DNA from: Hyphomicrobiaceae bacterium
Lineage (GTDB): Bacteria; Pseudomonadota; Alphaproteobacteria; Rhizobiales; Hyphomicrobiaceae
NCBI GenBank assembly: GCA_021775735.1
Contig: JAJFHG010000042.1
Coordinates: forward strand, 1 to 54,352
Length of the DNA: 54,352 bases
Reading direction: 5' to 3'
Under the pieces are notes generated by a model that saw only the letters and a program-made list of their open reading frames with translations, did no database searches and was not told where the DNA came from. Shown here one piece after another: positions 45,221-53,361 of the stretch; position 1 is the stretch's first letter, and each line of letters starts with the position of its first letter. The translations under genes were made by a program, and so were the position numbers.

Positions 45221-46018
45221 TCAGCGCGGCACCTGGCGCCCGGCAAACAGCAACGATGCTGCTGCGATCACCGTCATCACCAGAACAATGGCGGGTCCGC
45301 CTGGAATATCGGCACTCGTTGACATTGTAAGCCCGGCAACAACCGACACAACACCCAAACCCGCGCTAACAACCACCATTGTTTCAGGGTTGCGCGCAAA
45401 CGGCCGCGCAGCAACCGCCGGTACGATTAGAAATGCAATGGCCAACAAAATGCCAACAATCTTGATCGCCACTGCAATAACAAGCGCGAGCACGACGGTA
45501 AATCCCGTGCGCAAGGCCGTTGTGTTAACGCCTTCTGCACGCGCCAAGTCCTCGTGAACAGACACTCTCAACAGCGGCCGCCACAACTTGACCATAACCA
45601 GAACAACGGCGACCCCAATGGCTCCGATCCACCACAGGTCCTGTGTTGAAACCGCAAAAATATCACCGAACAAATACCCCATCAGGTCGACGGACTGACC
45701 TTTAAGGCTGGATATCACAATGACACCCAACGCTAATGTACCGTGATGCATAAGACCGAGGACGGAGTCGATAGGAACAACCCTTTGCCGTGACAGCGCG
45801 ATGACCACGAACGCGGCAGCGATTGAAACTGCAACCACAGTTGTGTTGAGATCCAACTGCAGCAACAAAGCAAGTGCGACACCCAATAGAGAAGCCTGCG
45901 CAATGGTTTCGCCGAAGTAGGACATTCGATTCCATACAACAAAACAGCCGAGTGGAGCCGCGATTAATGCCAAGCCAATAGCTGCCAGGATGGCGCGCAT
46001 GAGAAACGGTTCGATCAT
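45221..46018 (-). CDS. znuB: High-affinity zinc ABC transporter permease
   Basis: An ABC-3 family permease of 265 residues with about eight membrane helices. The family motifs WNRMSYFGETIAQASLLGVAL near the N-terminus and EDLARAEGVNTTALR in the cytoplasmic coupling region are clear. Zn rather than Mn specificity is inferred from the adjoining zur and the His-rich ZnuC. The start overlaps the znuC stop by 4 bp. The periplasmic zinc-binding ZnuA is not encoded within the window. Confidence 0.94.
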   Translation of the reverse strand: MIEPFLMRAILAAIGLALIAAPLGCFVVWNRMSYFGETIAQASLLGVALALLLQLDLNTTVVAVSIAAAFVVIALSRQRVVPIDSVLGLMHHGTLALGVIVISSLKGQSVDLMGYLFGDIFAVSTQDLWWIGAIGVAVVLVMVKLWRPLLRVSVHEDLARAEGVNTTALRTGFTVVLALVIAVAIKIVGILLAIAFLIVPAVAARPFARNPETMVVVSAGLGVVSVVAGLTMSTSADIPGGPAIVLVMTVIAAASLLFAGRQVPR

Positions 46019-46896
46019 GCCTCGTCCTCTTTCGCTTGCACCGGACTCGGCGCTGGCGAACCGCTCAAATCATGGTGGTGGTCATGATCGTGGCGGTAAA
46101 TCGCAATCGACTTGGCAGCCGCAGCCCCAAACAAGCGCTCGTATTCAGGATGCTTAGAGACTGTGTCTGGAATACCTGAACAACAGACATGACGATTGAG
46201 GCAGATCACGCGATTGGAGCGCGCCATAACAGTATGTAAATCATGCGAGACGAGTAAAACGCTCATCCGATAGCGTTCGCTGAGACTAGAAATCAAATCA
46301 TAGAGTTCAACCTCACCGGCCAAATCAACACCTTGTGCAGGTTCGTCCAAGATGAGAATTTGTGGCGCACGCAACAAGGCACGCGCTAACAACACGCGCT
46401 GTAGTTCGCCACCCGAAATTTGATGAAGCTGACTGGATAACACATGGAGTGCGCCCACTTCTTTCAAGGTGGCTGCAATTTTTTCGGTCGATGCAAGCTG
46501 TGTCAGCCCGACAGCTAAAAACCGCTCCACCGTTAAGGGCAACGCCGGATCCAGCGTGAATTTCTGTGGCACATAACCGGTCACCAACCCCTGGCTCTTA
46601 AAGACTGTTCCACCATCAAGGGCCTCAAGTCCGAGCAACGCCTTAACCAACGTCGTTTTGCCGGCACCATTTGGGCCAATCAGAGTCACGATTTCACTGG
46701 GCCACAGATCAAGATCAACCTTTTGCAGAAGTTCGCGACCTTGGCGTATCACCGTCAGACGACGCGCGGAAATGAGAGCGGATTTGTTCGGTTCAGCGCT
46801 CAGCTGTGTGTGATCATGGTCGTGACCGCACTCATGGTCTGCCCCGCTATGCGCGTTGGGCACCGGTGCTGTTTTCAAATCCGTCGGACCTGACAT
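46015..46896 (-). CDS. znuC: High-affinity zinc ABC transporter ATP-binding protein
   Basis: A 293-residue ABC ATPase. Walker A is GPNGAGKTT, the signature ISGGELQR and Walker B ILILDEPAQGVD. Both ends are histidine-rich: HECGHDHDHTQ at about residues 22-32 and YRHDHDHHHD near the C-terminus. These are likely metal-sensing or metal-buffering tails. znuB overlaps by 4 bp and zur lies 78 bp upstream on the same strand. I could not find a clear Zur box in the gap. Confidence 0.95.
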   Translation of the reverse strand: MSGPTDLKTAPVPNAHSGADHECGHDHDHTQLSAEPNKSALISARRLTVIRQGRELLQKVDLDLWPSEIVTLIGPNGAGKTTLVKALLGLEALDGGTVFKSQGLVTGYVPQKFTLDPALPLTVERFLAVGLTQLASTEKIAATLKEVGALHVLSSQLHQISGGELQRVLLARALLRAPQILILDEPAQGVDLAGEVELYDLISSLSERYRMSVLLVSHDLHTVMARSNRVICLNRHVCCSGIPDTVSKHPEYERLFGAAAAKSIAIYRHDHDHHHDLSGSPAPSPVQAKEDEA

Positions 46897-46974
46897 GAAA
46901 CTGGCAGCCTTTTATGAAAAAATGTCCACGCAGCATTACTGATCTGAGCGCCAAGACGCAAATGTAAAGAGATA

Positions 46975-47496
46975 CTATTTTTGATCTGTTTTCTTAGCCT
47001 TAGCGCATTTTGGGCAAAGACCTGAAACCTCTACAAAACGAACGCGTGGTTTAAACTTGGCGTCGCCTGCGATCTCATCAATCGTATCAAAGATGCCATG
47101 GCTATCGACCTCAGCCACAGTGCCGCAATGTTCACAAGCCAATACCAGCGGCCTACCCGATTTCTCAAAGTCATGGTCCAAACGCCGGCAGGCAAAATAA
47201 GCATTCTTACTTTCCAGGCGATGGATAACCCCCGCTTCCATTAACGCATCAATAGCGCGATAGACGGATATTGGCGCAAGGCGTGTGCCCTTGTTAGCCA
47301 ACTTTTCCAAAATCTCATAGGCGCCGATCGAGGCATGTGTTGCAGCAATCTCGCCGAAAACCTGCTGGCGAAGCTTAGTAAAGCGCAAGCTACGCTCTTC
47401 GAACGCCGCGCCCGCCTTGCGAACAGCTTTTTCAAGGCTACGACCGGCTCGTTGCCCAGAGCTGCTAAATGGCGATTTGGTTGCCTGTTCTGCCAT
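46975..47496 (-). CDS. zur: Zinc uptake regulator, Fur family
   Basis: A zinc-sensing repressor of 173 residues. The winged-helix part includes LRFTKLRQQVFGEI and the PISVYRAIDALMEAGVIHRLES recognition region. The structural zinc site is formed by CEHC and CPKC. The HDFEKSGRPLVLACEHCG block has the Zur rather than the Fur pattern. A GTG directly precedes the ATG at 47496. It stands at the head of zur-znuC-znuB-ispG, which suggests autoregulation. Confidence 0.92.
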   Translation of the reverse strand: MAEQATKSPFSSSGQRAGRSLEKAVRKAGAAFEERSLRFTKLRQQVFGEIAATHASIGAYEILEKLANKGTRLAPISVYRAIDALMEAGVIHRLESKNAYFACRRLDHDFEKSGRPLVLACEHCGTVAEVDSHGIFDTIDEIAGDAKFKPRVRFVEVSGLCPKCAKAKKTDQK

Positions 47497-47946
47497 CACG
47501 CTTCTTATTACAGTGTGTCGACGGGTTCCATACTCCCAACAGGGTGTCAGAAGTTTGCCTTATATCACGGTGTGGGAGCCGAGGCAGCTACAGATCGCCT
47601 GATTTAGGGACAAAATCGCGGATTAATCCCTCTCACTGCAGCTACTGTTAGCTCAATTGCGGCTCAAAATGAGTTGTGTCTCAAACACTCCAATTTCAAT
47701 TTTGACAAAAGGCCAAGTCCGTGTTGTGCACCGCCTTTGTGTTAAATCCTCGTCATATTGCCAATTTCGCCGCAATCTTGCCGCGAACCGCCTCGGTGAT
47801 GTGGTAGCTATCGGCACACGCGTTGTCGGTTTTCCGGCAGGTCTAGCGTCATTTTAGGCCAACACTGAGACACCGTTCTTAAGGCATGCAATGCGCTCTC
47901 ACGTCTGCAAGCGCATTGGCCAACCCAGCCACGGGAGAGCTGACAC
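47497..47946. other. Long divergent intergenic region between zur and the 7-TM gene
   Basis: About 450 bp with no convincing gene; short frames here lack ribosome-binding sites. It contains the palindrome CTCA-AAA-TGAG at 47663-47673, a core shared with the region before the gene at 25796. A TTGACA lies near 47700, without a good -10 partner. The length suggests a regulated or long leader for the large gene at 47947. Confidence 0.5.
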
Positions 47947-50900
47947 ATGGATTGGGATTTAAAAACCACGGCCGACACCGTGAACCAGTCGCTTGGCAAT
48001 ATCCCCACACTTCCAAATAATTTCGCTGTACCTGATGCGGTGAGCAGTATCGCTGTAGTCACCGGCGTAGTCCTGTTTCTAGGCTGGTTGTTCCGACCAA
48101 TGTTGGAGCGCCTCAGTAAGACATTTCAGGAAACCGTATTTACAAACTGGCGGCTCGCCCTTTTGGCGATGACCGGTTTGGTCTTATCGCTGGCCTCAGG
48201 TTGGACAACCTGGGACGGCATGAAGAACTTCACCAACGAACCGTTGCTGTCGTTCATGATTACATTCGGAATTCAGGGCGTGATGTTGATCATTGCGTGG
48301 CTGATTGGTGAAAGTTTCGCCACTGGTATGAACCAGCAGGCCGCTAAAACAGCGCATGGTTTCTCGCATCGCGCGACGCTTTTTATTGGCCCATTAATTG
48401 GCATCTTCTTGTTTGTTGCACTGGCATCGTGGATGATGCCCTGGGGCGCGTCAGGCTCATCAACCGGTGCTGCACTATCCAATCCAGGCGGTATATCTCA
48501 ATTCGGCGATCAGCTGATTGTGCTGGTTATCGGCCTGCTGGCGATTGCGCTGGTATTTCTTTATGCGGCCAGTGACGTCGTCAAGCCGTACATCCAATCA
48601 ACCCGTGTTGTTGCCAAAAACGCCGTCCTTTGGGTGATGTTTTTGTCGTGCATGGCAACGTCCGTGTTTTTCTCGTTCGACAGCTTGTTTGCCAATATCT
48701 TTCCGCAATCAGAACGCGTGCGTGCTGCAGAACTTCGCGCCCAGAACCAAGTGGCCGGTATCGTTGCAGACATTAACCAGACAATTTCCACACGGCGCAT
48801 GACGGCGGTGGATGACTTATTTGTCTCAGAAGGCTGGCTCACCTACGACACACAATTGAGCAAACTCGCAAGCGTCGCCAAAGAAAGCGAGCGCGATGTT
48901 GAACAATTCTTTCATGATCAAGCCGAAGCGCGCAATCGAGCCGTCAAAGAACAGCAAGAACGAATCGTCTCCGCGCAAAGTGGTCAGGCAGGTCTTGCTG
49001 CTAAAAAGACATCCCTTTCAGATGACCTCGCCCGCCTTAAAACAGAACGGCCAACACTTGCAGCTGAATATGCCGAAAAGAAAAATGCGCTGAATGAGCG
49101 CGCAAAAGAAATTGACGCCAAACGCGTTGACGCAATGGCTGAAGAAAAAGGCGTGGAAGGTACCGGCAAGGCAGGACGTGGGCCGGAGTACCGCGCACGC
49201 AAAGTCGAACTGCGAAAGCTCAACGATTACTATAAGATCGGCGAAGAACGGGTGAAGGATGCCAAAAAGCGTCTGGATACAACGCAAACCCGGATCGCAA
49301 AAATTGAACGTGAACTGGCGCAAGTTGACGGCGATTTGGCCAAACTAAAAGGCGAAGCCCAAACAGCCTCACAGCGCATTCAAATGACGCAATCAGTGTC
49401 AGAAACCTCAGAAGGCGACGTTATTGATCCCTCGCGCATGCTGCCAGCGTTTGAAAACGCGCGTGTAGCGTTTCGCCAAGACCCCAATTCAGAGCGCTTA
49501 GGCGACGTCCAAAAAGTCTGCAGTCAAGTACTTGGCGCAATGTTGACGGCAACCCCAACTACAAAAGAAAAAGTACGCGGCCTTGATTGCGACCCCAAGC
49601 GGGCCAGCGAATCCGCCTCCCTGGTATTTGCGCTCAATGTTGGCGCGCGCACTTTTGCTGCCAATTGTGTTGGTGGGTCAAAACTTGGCGCCAACAAGGG
49701 TACCGACGCCCTGTTCTCCTTTGCCAAGAGCTGCCTTGGCGATAGCGGGCTTCCGTCGCAAGAAACCGACACACTACGCAAGAAGATCAACTTCATCGAA
49801 CTTAATCGTGATGACAAAGCGCACCGCTTTGTGGTGACCTGGAATGCGTTTGGTGATGGCAACCGGCTGGCATACCTCGCACTCGGCATTGCAATTGCGA
49901 TTGATATGCTCGTGTTTATGTCAGGCTTGTTCGGCGCTAACGCCGTCAGATCACCGCTGTCTGATGTGCCAACAGTCAAGGCACGCTCTGCACAGCAATT
50001 GGAAGCGATCATTGAGAACGCGTTACTGCCTGATAAATTTGACAATGCCCGGCTGGCTCTTTCAGCCATGCGGCCGATTACAAACATCGAAGGCTTTATG
50101 GCTGAGGTGCGCACTGATGGCCTTGACCCCCACACGAGAGAACGTGTGTTGACTGTGCTCAATGCCGGGTCAACCATTCATGCTGTTGCTTATGATGACA
50201 CGCTGGGCCGCTACCTTGTGCGGTCAGAACTGTTTGAGTTCCTGTCGGTTGTTGCCAAGAAGGCATTTGAAGAATCTGACCACCACATCAATCAGGCTGA
50301 GCTTGAAAAGATTATTGGGGTTGCCCTGCTGCCGAACATTGGCGCCAATGTCGACACCGTACTCCAGCATATGCATCCAATAACAGAAGACACTGAGTTC
50401 ACGGCAGAGATTAAACTGGTTGAGATTTCTTCTGATGAAGACAAACACACCATTCGCCATGTGCTGAACGCCGGGGCTACGCTTGATAGCGTCCGCCGCG
50501 TTCAAAACGATCCCAATCATTACCTGGTGCACAAGGATCTTTATAAGACTTTGGCTCGCATTCGCGCGCGCGCACTGTTTGATGGCTCAGGTCACATGCA
50601 GCTAGAGCGGGACGGGGGAAAAGCACAACACCGTGGCCAGCTACGTGCCCAAGGCACGCAAATTGAAAAAGCACCTGTCATCAAAACCCTCGAAGCGCCG
50701 AGAGTGCCAGAACCTCTGCCTGACGATGAACGCGAGCGGCTGATTGAGGAGTATCGCCGCTTTTTCCTCACCGAACTTAATCTCAACCCTCAGAATTTGA
50801 TGGGTCAGCTCACGAACGAAGCTGTGCTTGAAGCCGCCGCCGATGCCTGGCACGGCCTCGAGGGTTTAGGCAAACAAAATCAATTGCTGTCGGATTTTTT

Positions 50901-51294
50901 ACGCCAAGTAAAAGGCACCCATCGCGAGACGGCCAAAGCTGCTTATAACGGCATGCGTGCTCACCTCGACTATGATGTCCGCAAGATGGCGTTACTCGAT
51001 GCCGTTTATGGCGAGATTAATTCAGCACAAGCTGTTCTGCTTCTGTCACCTGAATCACAGTTGTTGCAAGCGCTGATAGAAGAATTAGAACGGTCCGCAG
51101 AACGTGATGATGGACAGTTGCCTGGCGAGCAACAACTTTGCGAAAAACTTCGTTACGTTGCATTGTCTCTTGGAGCACTTGAACTTGATGATGCTGAGTC
51201 TTGGCGCCAGGTTGAAGAGCGCATCCTTCACGAAGCGCGAGACCTGCCAAACGTTGTGCGCTTACATGGCAAGAACCATGATCCACGCACCTAA
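47947..51294 (+). CDS. Large 7-TM protein with periplasmic helical domain and duplicated cytoplasmic domain
   Basis: I do not recognise this 1115-residue protein. Six hydrophobic helices (about 31-49, 69-89, 100-121, 145-165, 189-208, 223-245) are followed by a charged, coiled-coil-rich region (about 255-500). A four-cysteine segment (about 530-610) and a seventh helix (641-662) come next. Positive charges in the loops put the N-terminus outside, the coiled coil in the periplasm and the C-terminus in the cytoplasm. The cytoplasmic part holds two related ~95-residue repeats (679-778 and 783-878), sharing LE-IIxxALLP, M-PIT, VLNAG-T and YLV. A helical tail follows. GGGAGAG precedes the ATG. The secreted VWA gene follows on the same strand. 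Confidence 0.85.
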   Translation: MDWDLKTTADTVNQSLGNIPTLPNNFAVPDAVSSIAVVTGVVLFLGWLFRPMLERLSKTFQETVFTNWRLALLAMTGLVLSLASGWTTWDGMKNFTNEPLLSFMITFGIQGVMLIIAWLIGESFATGMNQQAAKTAHGFSHRATLFIGPLIGIFLFVALASWMMPWGASGSSTGAALSNPGGISQFGDQLIVLVIGLLAIALVFLYAASDVVKPYIQSTRVVAKNAVLWVMFLSCMATSVFFSFDSLFANIFPQSERVRAAELRAQNQVAGIVADINQTISTRRMTAVDDLFVSEGWLTYDTQLSKLASVAKESERDVEQFFHDQAEARNRAVKEQQERIVSAQSGQAGLAAKKTSLSDDLARLKTERPTLAAEYAEKKNALNERAKEIDAKRVDAMAEEKGVEGTGKAGRGPEYRARKVELRKLNDYYKIGEERVKDAKKRLDTTQTRIAKIERELAQVDGDLAKLKGEAQTASQRIQMTQSVSETSEGDVIDPSRMLPAFENARVAFRQDPNSERLGDVQKVCSQVLGAMLTATPTTKEKVRGLDCDPKRASESASLVFALNVGARTFAANCVGGSKLGANKGTDALFSFAKSCLGDSGLPSQETDTLRKKINFIELNRDDKAHRFVVTWNAFGDGNRLAYLALGIAIAIDMLVFMSGLFGANAVRSPLSDVPTVKARSAQQLEAIIENALLPDKFDNARLALSAMRPITNIEGFMAEVRTDGLDPHTRERVLTVLNAGSTIHAVAYDDTLGRYLVRSELFEFLSVVAKKAFEESDHHINQAELEKIIGVALLPNIGANVDTVLQHMHPITEDTEFTAEIKLVEISSDEDKHTIRHVLNAGATLDSVRRVQNDPNHYLVHKDLYKTLARIRARALFDGSGHMQLERDGGKAQHRGQLRAQGTQIEKAPVIKTLEAPRVPEPLPDDERERLIEEYRRFFLTELNLNPQNLMGQLTNEAVLEAAADAWHGLEGLGKQNQLLSDFLRQVKGTHRETAKAAYNGMRAHLDYDVRKMALLDAVYGEINSAQAVLLLSPESQLLQALIEELERSAERDDGQLPGEQQLCEKLRYVALSLGALELDDAESWRQVEERILHEARDLPNVVRLHGKNHDPRT

Positions 51295-51324
51295 CCACTC
51301 TGTAACAATCGACATCAAACGAAC

Positions 51325-51366
51325 AGCTCCCGCGTTGCGCGAAAGTCGCAGCCGCGGGGCTTTCTT
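51325..51366 (+). terminator. Probable terminator after the 7-TM gene
   Basis: AGCTCCCGCG (51325-51334) can pair with CGCGGGGCT (51353-51361) with one bulge, and a short T-rich tail TTTCTT follows. It is imperfect, so part of the transcription could run on into the VWA gene. Confidence 0.5.
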
Positions 51367-51470
51367 ACGCGTTTGAGACAAAGCCCTAGTTTCGCCACAC
51401 CTCGCGCCTTATTCCGCCGTCCGCCTTTTCTAAGACTCGCCATATCGCCGAGAAAAGGAGTTTCTTTATC

Positions 51471-52841
51471 ATGTTGCAGCACCGCCTTGCTTCCGCCACC
51501 CGGCGTCTAGCTCTTTCATGTCTCGCTGCCTTCGGCCTGCCCATTGCAGCCCATGCCGCTCAAGTTCAACTCAAGGCAGATCTTGGACAGTCTGCAATTC
51601 ACACCGCAGACTCAGGTAAGGTCTATCTCAGGCTCGCACTGACAACGCCCGCCATCCGGCCAGATCGCGAACGCCCACCAATTAACGTAGCGATTGTCAT
51701 TGATCGGTCCGGTTCCATGAGCGGTGAACGCATACGTGCAGCAAAGAAAGCAGCGCGCGTTGCACTTGACCGTTTGTCATCAAACGACATCGTCTCGCTG
51801 GTATCTTACAATCATGATGTACAAGTTCTACATCGCGCAGCCCGCCTGAAAGGGGCTCGCGATGATTTGGAACGCGCCATTGACCGTCTGACGCCTAGTG
51901 GAACCACCGCGCTTTATCACGGTGTCGAAGAAGGCGGTGAACAGGTCCAAAAGTTTCTCTCCGATAACAAAGTTAATCGCGTCATCCTGTTATCAGATGG
52001 TTTGGCCAATGTCGGGCCGTCAAAACCGTCCGACCTCGCCCGCCTTGGCCGCAAGCTGGCCAGCGACGGAATCACGGTCACAACCATTGGTCTTGGTCTG
52101 GATTATAATGAGGACTTGATGCAACGCCTTGCCGCCTCAAGCGATGGTAACCACGCCTTCGTCGAACATCCGGGCGACTTGGCTGAAATCTTTGATAAGG
52201 AGTTTGGTGACGCGCTATCCGTTGCTGCGCGAGACATTCGTATCATCATCGAATGCCGTCGTGGATTTAAGCCCAATCGCATCCTAGGGCGTGAAGCTGA
52301 CATCTCCGGCAACACCATCACACTTAAGATGAACCAACTGCAGGCTGCCAACGAACGCTATGTTGTCGTTGAGCTTGAAGCGCCAAACGGTTCTTCTGCT
52401 GGCACATACGACGTGGCAGATGTCCGCGTTGACTACTTCAATTTAGAAGCGGGTAGTCGCGAAGCGGTTGAGGCTCCCGTACAAGCACGCGTGACCGATG
52501 ACAGACAAGAAGCGAAAAAAAGCATCAATAAGTCCGTGATGAGTAAGGTCACAATGCAGATTGCGACAGAGGAAAATGAAAAAGCTGTGGACTTGCGTGA
52601 CAAAGGCAAGGTGAAGGAAGCGCGCAAGGTTCTTGAAAGCAATGCAGCCTACCTCAAGTCGCAGCAGGAAACACTTGGCACTGGAGTTGGAGCTGCAGCA
52701 GAAGCGACGGTACGCGAATTGAAAAAACTTGAAACGTCGAACCGTAAAGCTGCAGCTAATCTTGATGCGCGCAACTGGAAGAAGACGCGTAAATCGATGC
52801 GCCACGATCAGCACCGCTCAAAAACGCAACAGGCGTATTAG
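51471..52841 (+). CDS. Secreted von Willebrand factor A (VWA) domain protein
   Basis: A 456-residue exported protein. A signal peptide ends near AAHAAQ (about residue 30). The VWA domain follows with a complete metal-ion-dependent adhesion site: Asp78, Ser80 and Ser82 in DRSGSMSG, Thr145 in SGTTAL and Asp176 in LLSDGLA. A beta-rich middle part comes next, then a long helical, Lys/Glu-rich C-terminus (about 345-456). The mature protein should be periplasmic or extracellular and bind a partner through Mg2+. AAGGAG precedes the ATG. It follows the 7-TM gene on the same strand, and the 7-TM periplasmic domain is a possible partner, which is inference. Confidence 0.9.
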   Translation: MLQHRLASATRRLALSCLAAFGLPIAAHAAQVQLKADLGQSAIHTADSGKVYLRLALTTPAIRPDRERPPINVAIVIDRSGSMSGERIRAAKKAARVALDRLSSNDIVSLVSYNHDVQVLHRAARLKGARDDLERAIDRLTPSGTTALYHGVEEGGEQVQKFLSDNKVNRVILLSDGLANVGPSKPSDLARLGRKLASDGITVTTIGLGLDYNEDLMQRLAASSDGNHAFVEHPGDLAEIFDKEFGDALSVAARDIRIIIECRRGFKPNRILGREADISGNTITLKMNQLQAANERYVVVELEAPNGSSAGTYDVADVRVDYFNLEAGSREAVEAPVQARVTDDRQEAKKSINKSVMSKVTMQIATEENEKAVDLRDKGKVKEARKVLESNAAYLKSQQETLGTGVGAAAEATVRELKKLETSNRKAAANLDARNWKKTRKSMRHDQHRSKTQQAY

Positions 52842-52862
52842 TCAAAATCTGCCTAACCCTAC

Positions 52863-52903
52863 CGCACGTCCTGGCTTTTTGGTCGAGACGTGCGTTTTTT
52901 TTT
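52863..52903 (+). terminator. Rho-independent terminator after the VWA gene
   Basis: CGCACGTC (52863-52870) and GACGTGCG (52887-52894) form a perfect 8-bp stem followed by nine Ts. It lies 21 bp after the VWA stop codon. Confidence 0.95.
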
Positions 52904-53012
52904 GAGGTTTGATCACCGATCAGAGGGAGCCATGATCGTGATTTGACACACACCCTCTCATTGCGTTGAAATATGTGAAACGGAAAAGTTCCGCATCGCG
53001 TGGAGAGACGCC

Positions 53013-53342
53013 ATGAAACGATTATCACTTTGCCTTGCTGCATGCTTCATGACCAGCACCGCTGCCATCGCCTATGATGACTATTACGACGCCCCCTATT
53101 CAGGCCCCTACGTCGGCGACGGGTACGCGGAATGGCATCCAGAATTTCGTAGCCGCGAGGCTCGTTATCGCCACGACAATTACTATGACGATGATCGCGC
53201 CTATCGCCCAGCGAAGCGTCGCCACTATCGTAGACGCCATCGTGGTGGTGACTACGAAGAAGAGTTCTACATCGGCAACTGCAAAGTTGAGCGCGAGTGG
53301 GAGAGCGATGGCAGCTATGAAGAAGATGTCGATTGCGACTAG
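53013..53342 (+). CDS. Small secreted Tyr/Asp/Arg-rich protein
   Basis: A 109-residue exported protein. The signal peptide ends near TAAIAYDD. The mature part is highly charged, with clustered Tyr-Asp (DDYYDAPYSG) and a strongly basic patch (PAKRRHYRRRHRGG). It closes with IGNCKVEREWESDGSYEEDVDC, whose two cysteines could form a disulfide; this end looks like the conserved part. GTGGAGAG precedes the ATG. It is separated from the VWA gene by a strong terminator, so it has its own promoter. The function is unknown; cell-surface or wall binding is only a guess from charge. Confidence 0.7.
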   Translation: MKRLSLCLAACFMTSTAAIAYDDYYDAPYSGPYVGDGYAEWHPEFRSREARYRHDNYYDDDRAYRPAKRRHYRRRHRGGDYEEEFYIGNCKVEREWESDGSYEEDVDCD

Positions 53343-53361
53343 CCTCTTCACAAAGCACGCG

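Noticed and set aside
46897-46974. Zur operator between zur and znuC
   Set aside because: I looked for an AT-rich palindrome of the GTTATA-TATAAC type and found none convincing.
49524-50177. Minus-strand frame of 217 codons
   Set aside because: It is antisense to the middle of the 7-TM gene, which is continuous and shows internal repeats in its own frame.
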